From Streptomyces sp. (lineage in GTDB: Bacteria > Actinomycetota > Actinomycetes > Streptomycetales > Streptomycetaceae): DNA of 64,000 nucleotides. Below, one piece after another: positions 35,786-43,944 of this stretch; positions within the stretch are counted from its first letter, which is position 1; each line of letters opens with the position of its first letter. The stretch spans positions 38,640 through 102,639 of the forward strand of contig NZ_JAEKKT010000154.1 of NCBI RefSeq assembly GCF_019510245.1, read 5' to 3'. The notes under the pieces were generated by a model. The model had not been told where the DNA came from, did no database searches, and saw only the letters and a list, made by a program, of their open reading frames with translations. Position numbers and translations under genes: made by a program.

Positions 35786-35862
35786 CGGCACAGGATCAAG
35801 TCGAGAAGGCCAGAATCCTCAGGCGTCAACCCGAGGAGCAAGTCAATTCTGGAGCGAGGCGC
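35690..35862 (+). ncRNA. predicted omega-RNA of TnpB with host-derived guide
   Basis: By analogy with other IS605 elements, the omega-RNA is expected to cover the end of tnpB and the right end, and to finish in the flank. Visible structure: hairpin GTGCCGC/GCGGCAC (35775-35791, stop codon in the loop) and the right-end hairpin (35817-35836). The guide would be the first 16 or so bases after 35846. The 5' limit is a guess. Confidence 0.35.
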
Positions 35863-36143
35863 TGCGGTGGCCGCTGGTCTGGGAAAAGGACCAGGAGACG
35901 GCGATCCAGTCGCCGGACGGCGGTACGAAGCTCACGTGGGGTGGGCCGCCGGTGCCGCCGAAGACGGGTCCGAACAGGCTCTTCTTCGAGCTGGGGGTTC
36001 CCGCAGGTGCCGACGGGGAGGCAGAGATCGGCCCCCTGGTCTCGCTGGGCGCGACACGCACGAACAGCGGCGATGGCGACGGCGACGGCCTGCTGATGCT
36101 CGACCCCGACGGCAACGAGTTCCGTGTGCGGAGAACTCGCTAG
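35847..36143 (+). pseudogene. VOC protein gene, 3' part after the IS
   Basis: The last 98 codons of the two-domain VOC gene run from FWSEALRWPLVW to GLLMLDPDGNEFRVRRTR, with the usual GNEFRV end strand. It has no start of its own; a longer open frame upstream belongs to the end of the IS. In the uninterrupted gene it follows directly on 33956. The second VOC domain is complete apart from its first residues, so IS excision would restore it in frame, though the extra G upstream would remain. Confidence 0.88.
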
Positions 36144-36272
36144 CGGGACTCGGGCCGCCGGCCGCGCCCAGGTGAGCCGAGCGTAAAACCCCGGTCGTTC
36201 CGGTGGCGGGAAATCGCCGGGGCGGTGATGGTGGGCGGCGGGGAACTTTTTCGCGCGCAGGGAGAGCTGGAG

Positions 36273-37055
36273 ATGCCCGAAGTCACTACTCCGTACCCGA
36301 CCGGCACCCCGTGCTGGGTCGATCTGATGGCGCAGGACCAGCAGGCCGCGCTGGACTTCTACCGTGACCTGTTCGGCTGGCAGGGCGAGGTCGGCGGGGC
36401 CGACTTCGGCGGGTACGCGGTCTGCACGCTGCACGGCAAGCCGGTGGCCGGCATCGGCTCGACCATGGCACCCGAAGGGCAGCCGGAGCCGCCGACCGTC
36501 TGGACCACCTACCTGGCCAGCACCGACGCACAGGCCACCCAGGACGCGATCGTCTCGGCGGGCGGCACCCTGATCGCCCCGGTGATGGACGTCGGCGGCA
36601 TCGGCCGGATGCTGATCGCCGCCGATCCGCAGGGCGCGGTGTTCGGGGTGTGGCAGCCGGGCGACTTCCACGGCGCGGGGGTGGTCAACGAGCCGGGCGC
36701 GCTGATCTGGAACGAGCTGAACACCAGCGACGTACCCGGCGCCACCGGCTTCTACGGCGAGTCCTTCGGGATCGAGATCCAGCCGATGGAGGGCGCCGCC
36801 GGGAACTACTGGTCCCTGAACGTCGGCGGCCGGGGCGTCGGTGGCGCCGCCCAGCTCGGCGACGACCGCCCCGGCGTCCCGCCGCACTGGCTCACCTACT
36901 TCGCGGTCGACGACGTCGACTCCACCGTGGACGCCCTGGTCAAGCGCAACGGCACGGTGTTCCAACCGCCGTTCGAGATGATGGCCGGCCGCATGGCCGT
37001 GGTCGCCGACCCGCAGGGCGCGACCTTCGCGGTGTTCAAGCCGAAGCCGATGTGA
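36273..37055 (+). CDS. two-domain VOC family protein
   Basis: The 260-residue protein holds two glyoxalase-like halves. The first runs from TPCWVDLMAQDQQAALDFYRDLFGW to RMLIAADPQGAVFGVWQPG and the second from GALIWNELNTSDVPGATGFYGESFG to GRMAVVADPQGATFAVFKP. The boundaries (FY..LFGW and DPQGA.F) are family hallmarks. Actinobacterial members are often called hydroxylases or bleomycin-type proteins, but the ligand is unknown. The ATG at 36273 with GGAG upstream is better than the upstream start at 36225. It is the last of the VOC group. Confidence 0.88.
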   Translation: MPEVTTPYPTGTPCWVDLMAQDQQAALDFYRDLFGWQGEVGGADFGGYAVCTLHGKPVAGIGSTMAPEGQPEPPTVWTTYLASTDAQATQDAIVSAGGTLIAPVMDVGGIGRMLIAADPQGAVFGVWQPGDFHGAGVVNEPGALIWNELNTSDVPGATGFYGESFGIEIQPMEGAAGNYWSLNVGGRGVGGAAQLGDDRPGVPPHWLTYFAVDDVDSTVDALVKRNGTVFQPPFEMMAGRMAVVADPQGATFAVFKPKPM

Positions 37056-37177
37056 TCCGTGGACGGCAGAGCAGCACTTTGCCGTGAGCACCAGATCTTG
37101 GCCCCCTTCCGCTTTCCGTGACGCCCGGGATACCCCTGGGACGACCGGCGGTACGGAGAGCGGAAGGGGCTCGTGTC

Positions 37178-38107
37178 ATGGGAACCGAAGAGGCCGGGCA
37201 CGGCTGGTGGGTGGACGGGCGCTGCACGAACTGCGACGTGGCGCGGCAGCTCGCCCCGGGCCTCGTCGGGGAGGTGGCGGGGCGCTCGGCCGTGCTGCGG
37301 CAGCCGCGCGACGCGGCGGAGGCGGCGCGGTTACAGGCGGCGGCGCACGCCTGCCCCACCCGGTCCGTCCGGCCGCCGGGCGGGCGGCTGGACCCGGCCC
37401 GGGACCCGTTCCCGATGCCCCTGGAAGACGACACCGGCACCGGCACGAGCACCGGGACAGGTACCGGCATCGTGCTGCTGTGCGGGCACAACTCCCCGCA
37501 CACCGCGGGCGCCAACTCCTACCTCCTGCGCCGCCCCGACGGCACGTCGATGATGGTCGACACCCCGCGCTGGAGCCCGGCGCTCGCCACCCGCTACGAG
37601 GCCCGGGGGCTCGTCACCGACGTACTCCTCACCCACCGCGACCACGCGGCGCACGGCCGCCGGTACGCCGACCGGTTCAGCGCCCGGCTCTGAATCCACG
37701 AGGGCGACCTCGAGGCCGCCCCGGACGCCGACCGGGTGCTGCGCGGCACCGAGCCGACCGTGATCGCCGACGGCGTCGTCGCCCTCCCCTTCCCCGGGCA
37801 CACCCGGGGCAGCGTGCTCTACCTGGCCGACGACCGTTACTGCTTCAGCGGGGACAGCTTCTACTGGTCGCGTACGACGGCGGACATCGAGGTGGCCGAC
37901 AGCGTCACCTGGTACTCGATCCGGGAGCTGGCCGCCTCGCTGAGCCGGGCCGCCACCGACCGGCTGCGCTTCGAATGGCTGCTGCCGGGCCACGGCGACC
38001 GCCGTCACCTCCCCCATGAGGAAATGGGCGCGCGACTGCGCGACTTGGCGTCCCGGTCTCGTGAACTACGGTCCCGCCCGGTGGACTTCGCCGCAGTGCG
38101 CTGGTGA
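37178..38107 (+). pseudogene. MBL-fold hydrolase with N-terminal ferredoxin-like domain, broken by a nonsense codon
   Basis: The frame encodes 309 residues but contains TGA at codon 172 (37691-37693), where the context RL-stop-IHEGDL strongly suggests a TGG (Trp) codon. Residues 1-65 resemble a 4Fe-4S ferredoxin-like domain (GRCTNCDVARQ, ACPTRSVR). Then comes a metallo-beta-lactamase fold with LLTHRDHAAHGRRYA (metal ligands), FPGHTRGSVLYLADDRYCFSGDSF and LLPGHGDRRHL. Both parts are otherwise intact and in the same frame. ATG 37178 has GGAAGGGG. If the stop is real, the enzyme is cut before its second metal residues and is inactive; a sequencing error is possible. Confidence 0.85.
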
Positions 38108-38212
38108 GTCTTCCGCTCGCCCCCGCAACCCGCCTGTCACGTCCGGTGCCGTTCCCCGGCCCGCGGTGGTAGGACATGGCTGCAACGAGGCCACTGGGAT
38201 GGGGAGTTGGGC

Positions 38213-38986
38213 ATGGCGGCACAGAACATCGACGATGTCGTGGACGGACTTGCCGGAATCGTGCGGGAGGCCGAGCGCACCGGTGACCGGATCGGGTACT
38301 TCGCCGCGCTGTACCGGCAGGTGACCGTCGAGATCCGCGCCGCCATCCACGCCGGGCAGTTCGACGACGGCCCCCGCATGGACCGTTTCGACACGATCTT
38401 CGGCAACCGCTACTTCGACGCGTACGACGCCTGGCGCCGTGACCGGAGCGGACCGCGCTGCTGGCGCGAGACGTTCGGGCTGCTGGACGACGCCGACACC
38501 GTCATCGTCCAGCACCTGGTCCTGGGCGTGAACGCGCACATCAACCTCGACCTGGCGGTCGCCGCCGCACGGACCGTCCCGGGCGAGGACATCCACGTCC
38601 TGCACCACGACTTCCTGCTGATCAACGACATCCTCGCGCGGGTGGTGCTGGCGGTGCAGGACTCCGTCGACGCCGTGTCGCCCCTCCTGTCGCTGCTGGA
38701 CAAGGTCGGCGGCCGCACCGACGAGCGGATCCTCGACTTCAGCGTCCGCGAGTCCCGCGCGGAGGCATGGCACAACGCCGTCCTGCTGTCCGGCCAGAAC
38801 GAGCAGGAGCAGGCGGCCACCGTCGAACGGCTCGACACCCGGGCCACCGTCCTCGCCCGGCTGACAGCGCGGCCCGGCGGCCTCGTCCGCCCGGCCCTGG
38901 AACTGATCCGGCACACCGAGAGCGACGACGTCCCGGCCGTGATCAGCCACCTGGACGGCGCCGTGCAGGGAGCCGCCGCCCGGTGA
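38213..38986 (+). CDS. DUF5995 family protein
   Basis: The 257-residue helical protein has the DUF5995 landmarks: DDVVDGLAGIVREAERTGDRIGYFAALYRQVTVEIRAAI and DRFDTIFGNRYFDAYDAWR. The family LVLGVNAHINLDLAVAAA block with its NAHINLD core comes next, and then SVRESRAEAWHNAV. The function is unknown in the family; conserved His/Asp/Asn residues suggest an enzyme or heme/metal binding. The ATG at 38213 follows a GGGGAG site. The next gene starts on the other strand, with the stops touching. Confidence 0.88.
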   Translation: MAAQNIDDVVDGLAGIVREAERTGDRIGYFAALYRQVTVEIRAAIHAGQFDDGPRMDRFDTIFGNRYFDAYDAWRRDRSGPRCWRETFGLLDDADTVIVQHLVLGVNAHINLDLAVAAARTVPGEDIHVLHHDFLLINDILARVVLAVQDSVDAVSPLLSLLDKVGGRTDERILDFSVRESRAEAWHNAVLLSGQNEQEQAATVERLDTRATVLARLTARPGGLVRPALELIRHTESDDVPAVISHLDGAVQGAAAR

Positions 38987-39181
38987 TCAGTCCGCGCCGT
39001 CGGCGGCCCCAGGTCGACGGCGGCGCACCAGGCCCCTGACCCAGGCCTGCAGGAACACCAGGTAGGCGACGGCGACGCCGAGCGCCCAGGCCACCGAGAG
39101 CCCGCCGCCCGCGATCACGGCCGCCTCCAGCACGGCGACGAACAGCAGCAGCGCGCCGTCACGTATCTCCGTCCGGGTCAT
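38987..39181 (-). CDS. small membrane protein of unknown function
   Basis: The 64-residue protein has two hydrophobic helices (about residues 9-28 and 31-48) and a basic C-terminal tail (RGLVRRRRPG). The ATG at 39181 is the only start that gives this membrane layout; the longer frame to 39400 is non-membrane and runs into the LacI gene region. It abuts the stop of the DUF5995 gene. No family is recognised. Confidence 0.65.
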   Translation of the reverse strand: MTRTEIRDGALLLFVAVLEAAVIAGGGLSVAWALGVAVAYLVFLQAWVRGLVRRRRPGAADGAD

Positions 39182-39284
39182 GCCGGGAATTCCACAGGTC
39201 AGGCAGCGAGTGAGCCAGTCCCGGCGGCGCCCCGTTCGGTCACGATTGGATTTCGGCCACCTCCGAACCCTTGCCGGACCCCCG

Positions 39285-39332
39285 TGTAATCGATTCCAAT
39301 CCTCCCTACACGCAGTCGTGTAATCGATTCCA
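39285..39332. promoter_or_regulatory. two LacI operators in front of the ribose operon
   Basis: TGTAATCGATTCCA occurs twice in direct orientation (39285-39298 and 39319-39332), 34 bp apart, just before the LacI start at 39351. Each copy is a near-palindrome centred on TCGA, the LacI-family style. A TTGCCG (39271) to TCCAAT (39295) promoter-like pair, 18 bp apart, would span the first site. Confidence 0.8.
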
Positions 39333-39350
39333 CGAGGAGGTGGAGCGGCG

Positions 39351-40394
39351 ATGGCGAGCATCAAGGACGTGGCCGCCGAGGCGGGGGTCTCCGTCGCCAC
39401 GGTGTCGCGGGTCCTGAACGACCATCCGTCGGTCAGCGACGACGCCCGTACGCGGGTGCTGGCGGCCGTCGCCGTGCTGGGCTACCGCCCGAACGCCGTC
39501 GCCCGCTCCCTGCGCACCGACCAGACCCGCACCCTGGGCCTGGTCATCAGCGACGTGATGAACCCGTACTTCACCGAGCTGGCCCGCTCGGTCGAGGAGG
39601 CGGCCCGCGCTCTCGGCTACAGCGTCATCATCGGCAACGCCGACGAGCGGCCGGACCTCCAGGACCACCACGTGCGGACGCTGCTCGACCGGCGGATCGA
39701 CGGGCTGCTCGTCTCCCCCACCGACGGCGGCTCACCGCTGATGCTGGAGGCGGCACGGGCCGGGACGCCCATGGTCTTCGTCGACCGGTGGATCCCGGGC
39801 ATGGACGTCCCCGTGGTGCGGGCGGACGGACGATCCGCGATCCGCGATCTCGTCGCGCACCTGTGCGGGCTCGGGCACCGGCGGGTCGCGATCATCGCCG
39901 GGCCGGCGGCCACCACCACCGGCAGCGAGCGTGTCGAGGCCTTCCGGGAGGCGCTCGCCGAGTACGGCGTCCCCCTCCCCGACGCCTACACGGGCCAGGG
40001 CGACTTCCAGGCCGAGAGCGGGCGGCGGGTCACCGAGGGGTTCCTCGACCTGCCCGAGCCGCCCGAGGCCGTGTTCGCCGCGGACAACCTGATGGCGCTG
40101 GGCGCGCTGGACGCGATCCGGGCGCGGGGGCTGCGGGTGCCATGTGACATAGCACTGGCCGCCTTCGACGACATCCCCTGGTTCGTGCACACCGACCCCC
40201 CCGTCACCGCCATCGCCCAGCCGACCCGCGAGCTCGGCCGCGCCGCCGTGCGCGCGCTGGTCGACCGCATCGAGGGACGGCCCCCGCAGTCCGTCACCCT
40301 CCCCGCCCGGCTCGTCGTCCGCCGTTCGTGCGGCGAGGGCCGCGACCCCCACCCCCCACAGTCACCCACCCCTGTGCAAAGGAGCACATCGTGA
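39351..40394 (+). CDS. LacI family regulator of the ribose operon
   Basis: The 347-residue repressor has the LacI helix-turn-helix (MASIKDVAAEAGVSVATVSRVLNDHPSVSDDARTRVLAAVAVLGYRPN) and a ribose-binding-like sensor domain (GLVISDVMNPYFTELARSVEEAA, then FDDIPWFVHTDPPVTAIAQPTRELGR). The C-terminal residues bind a sugar effector. Its stop overlaps the rbsA start by 4 nt, so it is part of the operon and self-regulated through the two TGTAATCGATTCCA sites. Ribose as effector is inferred from the neighbouring rbs genes. Confidence 0.93.
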   Translation: MASIKDVAAEAGVSVATVSRVLNDHPSVSDDARTRVLAAVAVLGYRPNAVARSLRTDQTRTLGLVISDVMNPYFTELARSVEEAARALGYSVIIGNADERPDLQDHHVRTLLDRRIDGLLVSPTDGGSPLMLEAARAGTPMVFVDRWIPGMDVPVVRADGRSAIRDLVAHLCGLGHRRVAIIAGPAATTTGSERVEAFREALAEYGVPLPDAYTGQGDFQAESGRRVTEGFLDLPEPPEAVFAADNLMALGALDAIRARGLRVPCDIALAAFDDIPWFVHTDPPVTAIAQPTRELGRAAVRALVDRIEGRPPQSVTLPARLVVRRSCGEGRDPHPPQSPTPVQRSTS

Positions 40395-41935
40395 GCAACC
40401 CGGACGAGTTGCTGCGCATCGAGGGCATACGGAAGTCCTTCCCCGGCGTGGTCGCGCTCGACGGCGTCGACTTCGATCTGCGCCGGGGCGAGGTGCACGT
40501 ACTCCTCGGTGAGAACGGCGCGGGCAAGAGCACCCTCATCAAGATGCTCTCCGGCGCCTACACCCCCGACGCGGGGCGGATCCTGGCCGGCGGCGAGGAG
40601 GTGCGCATCCATGGTGCGCAGGACTCCGAGCGGCTCGGGATCGCCACCATCTACCAGGAGTTCAACCTCGTACCCGACCTCACGGTCGCCGAGAACATCT
40701 TCCTGGGCCGGCAGCCGCGCCGCTTCGGGATGATCGACCGGAAGCGGATGGAGGCCGACGCCGAGGTCCTGCTGAAGCGGGTCGGCGTGCACGTGTCGCC
40801 ACGCGCGCGTGTCCGTGAACTCGGGATCGCCCGCCTCCAGATGGTCGAGATCGCCAAGGCGCTCAGCCTGGACGCGCGCGTGCTCATCATGGACGAGCCG
40901 ACCGCCGTGCTCACCTCGGAGGAGGTGGAGAAGCTCTTCGCGATCGTGCGGCAGCTGCGCGCGGACGGGGTCGGGATCGTCTTCATCACGCATCACCTGG
41001 AGGAGATCGCCGCCCTGGGCGACCGGGTCACCGTCATCCGCGACGGGAAGAGCGTGGGCCAGGTGCCCGCCACCACGCCCGAGGACGAGCTCGTCCGGCT
41101 CATGGTCGGGCGCTCCATCGAGCAGCAGTACCCGAGGGAGCGGGGCGAGGCCGGGGCGGCGCTGCTGTCCGTGGAGGGGCTGACCCGGGACAGCGTCTTC
41201 CACGACGTGAGCTTCGAGGTGCACGCGGGCGAAGTCGTCGGGATCGCCGGGCTGGTGGGTGCCGGTCGTACGGAGGTCGTACGGGCGGTCTTCGGGGCCG
41301 ATCCGTACGACAAGGGGGCCGTGAAGGTCGCCGGTACGGCGCTCAGGCGGTCCGACGTCAACGCGGCCATGGCCGCCGGGATCGGGCTCGTCCCCGAGGA
41401 CCGCAAGGGCCAGGGGCTGGTGCTGGACGCCTCCGTCGAGGAGAACCTCGGCCTGGTGACCCTCCGGAAGGCGACCCGGGCCGGGATCGTCGACCTCAGG
41501 GGGCAGCACGTCGCCGCCGAGCGGATCGCCGGGCAGCTGGGCGTGCGGATGGCCGGGCTCGGGCAGCACGTGCGGACGCTCTCCGGCGGCAACCAGCAGA
41601 AGGTCGTCATCGGCAAGTGGCTGCTCGCCGACACCAAGGTGCTGATCCTCGACGAGCCGACGCGCGGCATCGACGTCGGCGCCAAGGTCGAGATCTACCA
41701 GCTGATCAACGAACTCACGGCCGCCGGGGCCGCCGTGCTGATGATCTCCAGCGATCTGCCGGAGGTCCTCGGGATGAGCGACCGGGTGCTGGTGATGGCC
41801 CAGGGGCGGATCGCGGGCGAGCTCGCCGCCGGCGAGGCCACCCAGGACGCCGTCATGTCCCTCGCCGTGAGCACCCCCACGAGCGCCCCCGCCGCTCCCA
41901 CCACAACCGACAAGGAGGCCGGACGTGGCCACTGA
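40391..41935 (+). CDS. rbsA: ribose-type ABC transporter ATP-binding protein
   Basis: The 514-residue protein has two ABC ATPase domains, as RbsA-type proteins do. The first has Walker A LLGENGAGKSTLIKMLSGA and Walker B MDEPTAVLT. The second has a degenerate Walker A (GLVGAGRTEVVRAVFG), the signature LSGGNQQKVVIGKWL and LDEPTRGIDVGAK. It drives import of ribose or a similar sugar. The GTG at 40391 overlaps the LacI stop (GTGA) and has AGGAG upstream. It overlaps the next gene by 11 nt, so subunit production is coupled. Confidence 0.95.
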   Translation: MSNPDELLRIEGIRKSFPGVVALDGVDFDLRRGEVHVLLGENGAGKSTLIKMLSGAYTPDAGRILAGGEEVRIHGAQDSERLGIATIYQEFNLVPDLTVAENIFLGRQPRRFGMIDRKRMEADAEVLLKRVGVHVSPRARVRELGIARLQMVEIAKALSLDARVLIMDEPTAVLTSEEVEKLFAIVRQLRADGVGIVFITHHLEEIAALGDRVTVIRDGKSVGQVPATTPEDELVRLMVGRSIEQQYPRERGEAGAALLSVEGLTRDSVFHDVSFEVHAGEVVGIAGLVGAGRTEVVRAVFGADPYDKGAVKVAGTALRRSDVNAAMAAGIGLVPEDRKGQGLVLDASVEENLGLVTLRKATRAGIVDLRGQHVAAERIAGQLGVRMAGLGQHVRTLSGGNQQKVVIGKWLLADTKVLILDEPTRGIDVGAKVEIYQLINELTAAGAAVLMISSDLPEVLGMSDRVLVMAQGRIAGELAAGEATQDAVMSLAVSTPTSAPAAPTTTDKEAGRGH

Positions 41936-43871
41936 CACGCTCAAGAACCAGAACGCGGGCGCCGGTGGCGTCTCCGGTGTGCGCCGGCTGCTCCTCGACA
42001 ACGGCGCGCTCACCGCGCTGATCGTCCTCGTCATCGCCATGTCGGCGCTGTCCGGGGACTTCCTCACCACCGACAACCTGCTCAACGTCGGCGTCCAGGC
42101 CGCCGTGACGGCGATCCTGGCGTTCGGTGCGACGTTCGTGATCGTCGCGGCCGGCATCGACCTGTCGGTCGGCTCGGTGGCGGCCCTGTCGGCCACCGTG
42201 CTGGCGTGGAGCGCCACGTCGCACGGGGTGCCGGTGTTCCTGGCCGTCGTCCTCGCCGTCGCCACCGGCATCGCGGCCGGTCTCGTCAACGGCTTCCTCA
42301 TCGCGTACGGCAAGCTGCCGCCGTTCATCGCGACGCTCGCGATGCTGTCGGTGGGGCGCGGTCTGGCGCTGGTGATCTCCGGGGGCTCCCCCATCGCCTT
42401 CCCCGACTCCGTCTCGCACCTCGGTGACACCCTCGGCGGCTGGCTGCCGGTGCCGGTGCTGGTCATGGTCCTCATGGGGCTGATCGCGGCCTTCGTGCTC
42501 GGCCGGACCTACATCGGGCGCTCGATGTACGCGATCGGCGGCAACGAGGAGGCCGCCCGGCTGTCCGGGCTGCGGGTGAACAAGCAGAAGCTCGCCATCT
42601 ACGCCCTGTCCGGGCTGTTCGCGGCCGTCGCCGGCATCGTGCTCGCCGCCCGGCTGTCCTCCGCTCAGCCGCAGGCCGCCAACGGTTACGAACTGGACGC
42701 CATCGCGGCCGTCGTGATCGGCGGCGCCTCGCTGGCCGGCGGCACCGGCAAGGCGTCCGGCACGCTGATCGGCGCGCTGATCCTCGCGGTGCTGCGCAAC
42801 GGCCTCAACCTGCTCAACGTGTCCGCGTTCTGGCAGCAGGTCGTCATCGGCGTCGTCATCGCGCTGGCCGTCCTCCTGGACACCGTGCGCCGCAAGGCCG
42901 GGGCCACCCCGCTCGCCGCCGGCACCGGGGGCAACAAGGGCAGGCAGGCCGGGACGTACGCCCTGGCCGCAGTTGTGACCGCGGCCCTGGTGGCCGCGAC
43001 CTCCCTCCTGCACACCGGCTCCTCCTCCACCAGCCCGAAGATCGGCCTGTCCCTGTCCACCCTCAACAACCCCTTCTTCGTGCAGATCCGAGCCGGTGCC
43101 CAGGCCGAGGCGAGGAAGCAGGGCGTGGACCTGACCGTCACGGACGCCCAGAACGACGCCTCGCAGCAGGCCAACCAGCTCCAGAACTTCACCAGTTCGG
43201 GGCTGGGCGCGATCATCGTCAACCCGGTCGACTCGGACGCGGCGAGCAACTCCGTGAAGGCGGCCGACAAGGCGGACATCCCGGTGATCGCCGTCGACCG
43301 CGGCGTGAACAACGCGAAGACGGCGACGCTGGTCGCCTCCGACAACGTCGCCGGCGGCGAGCTGGCCGCGAAGACGATCGCCGAGAAGCTCGGCGGCCAG
43401 GGCAAGATCGTGATCCTGCAGGGCCAGGCCGGTACCTCCGCCGCCCGGGAGCGGGCGCAGGGCTTCGCCGAGGGCCTCAAGGCCTACCCCGGTATCCAGG
43501 TGGTGGCCCAGCAGCCCGCCGACTTCGACCGCACCAAGGGCCTCGACGTGATGTCGAACCTGCTCCAGGCCCACCCGGACGTCCAGGGCGTCATCGCCGC
43601 CAACGACGAGATGGCCCTCGGCGCGATCAAGGCGCTGGGTTCCAAGGCCGGTTCGTCGGTCTCGGTGGTCGGCTTCGACGGCACCCCGGACGGCCTGACC
43701 GCCGTCAAGAACGGCACGCTGTACGCGTCGGTGGCCCAGCAGCCCAGCCAGCTCGGGAAGATCGCCGTGGACAACGCCCTCAAGGCCGTCAAGGACCAGA
43801 AGATCCCGTCGGCGATCAAGGTCCCGGTGAAGGTGGTCACGAAGGACAACGTGGCCGGTTTCACGGGCTGA
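41925..43871 (+). CDS. fused ribose ABC permease and substrate-binding protein (RbsC-RbsB)
   Basis: The 648-residue protein contains two normally separate subunits. Residues 1-322 are an RbsC-type permease with about 8-10 helices (AGIDLSVGSVAALSATV, the GGASLAGGTGKASGTLIGA loop, AVLLDTVRRKAG end). A linker and one further helix (345-362) follow. The rest (372-648) is an RbsB-type periplasmic binding domain: GLSLSTLNNPFFVQIRAGA, VNPVDSDA and VGFDGTPDG. The binding domain is thus tethered outside by a membrane helix. The frame is open without interruption. It starts with GTG inside rbsA and is followed by a hairpin before rbsK. Confidence 0.93.
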   Translation: MATDTLKNQNAGAGGVSGVRRLLLDNGALTALIVLVIAMSALSGDFLTTDNLLNVGVQAAVTAILAFGATFVIVAAGIDLSVGSVAALSATVLAWSATSHGVPVFLAVVLAVATGIAAGLVNGFLIAYGKLPPFIATLAMLSVGRGLALVISGGSPIAFPDSVSHLGDTLGGWLPVPVLVMVLMGLIAAFVLGRTYIGRSMYAIGGNEEAARLSGLRVNKQKLAIYALSGLFAAVAGIVLAARLSSAQPQAANGYELDAIAAVVIGGASLAGGTGKASGTLIGALILAVLRNGLNLLNVSAFWQQVVIGVVIALAVLLDTVRRKAGATPLAAGTGGNKGRQAGTYALAAVVTAALVAATSLLHTGSSSTSPKIGLSLSTLNNPFFVQIRAGAQAEARKQGVDLTVTDAQNDASQQANQLQNFTSSGLGAIIVNPVDSDAASNSVKAADKADIPVIAVDRGVNNAKTATLVASDNVAGGELAAKTIAEKLGGQGKIVILQGQAGTSAARERAQGFAEGLKAYPGIQVVAQQPADFDRTKGLDVMSNLLQAHPDVQGVIAANDEMALGAIKALGSKAGSSVSVVGFDGTPDGLTAVKNGTLYASVAQQPSQLGKIAVDNALKAVKDQKIPSAIKVPVKVVTKDNVAGFTG

Positions 43872-43880
43872 GGCACCAGG

Positions 43881-43918
43881 GAGGCGGCCGGGCGCTTGAA
43901 TGGAGCCCCGGCCGCCTC
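43881..43918 (+). terminator. intercistronic hairpin before rbsK
   Basis: A perfect 12-bp stem GAGGCGGCCGGG/CCCGGCCGCCTC (43881-43892, 43907-43918) with a 14-nt loop lies between the transporter and rbsK genes. It may attenuate transcription or stabilise the upstream RNA. Confidence 0.6.
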
Positions 43919-43944
43919 GACCCATTCGCAGAGGGAGTCATCTG

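Larger units (their letters stand above)
33957..35846. mobile_element. IS200/IS605 family insertion sequence
   Basis: The 1890-bp element carries divergent tnpA (broken) and tnpB (intact). Its limits follow from the split host gene: codon TAC (33954-33956) is directly joined by TTC (35847-35849) if the element is removed. The left end has a long imperfect hairpin (33965-34005); the right end has a hairpin (35817-35836) 10 nt before the border and finishes with TCAA, like IS608. The target at the left is CTAC, close to the TTAC of IS608. There are no terminal inverted repeats or target duplication, as expected for this family. Confidence 0.9.
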
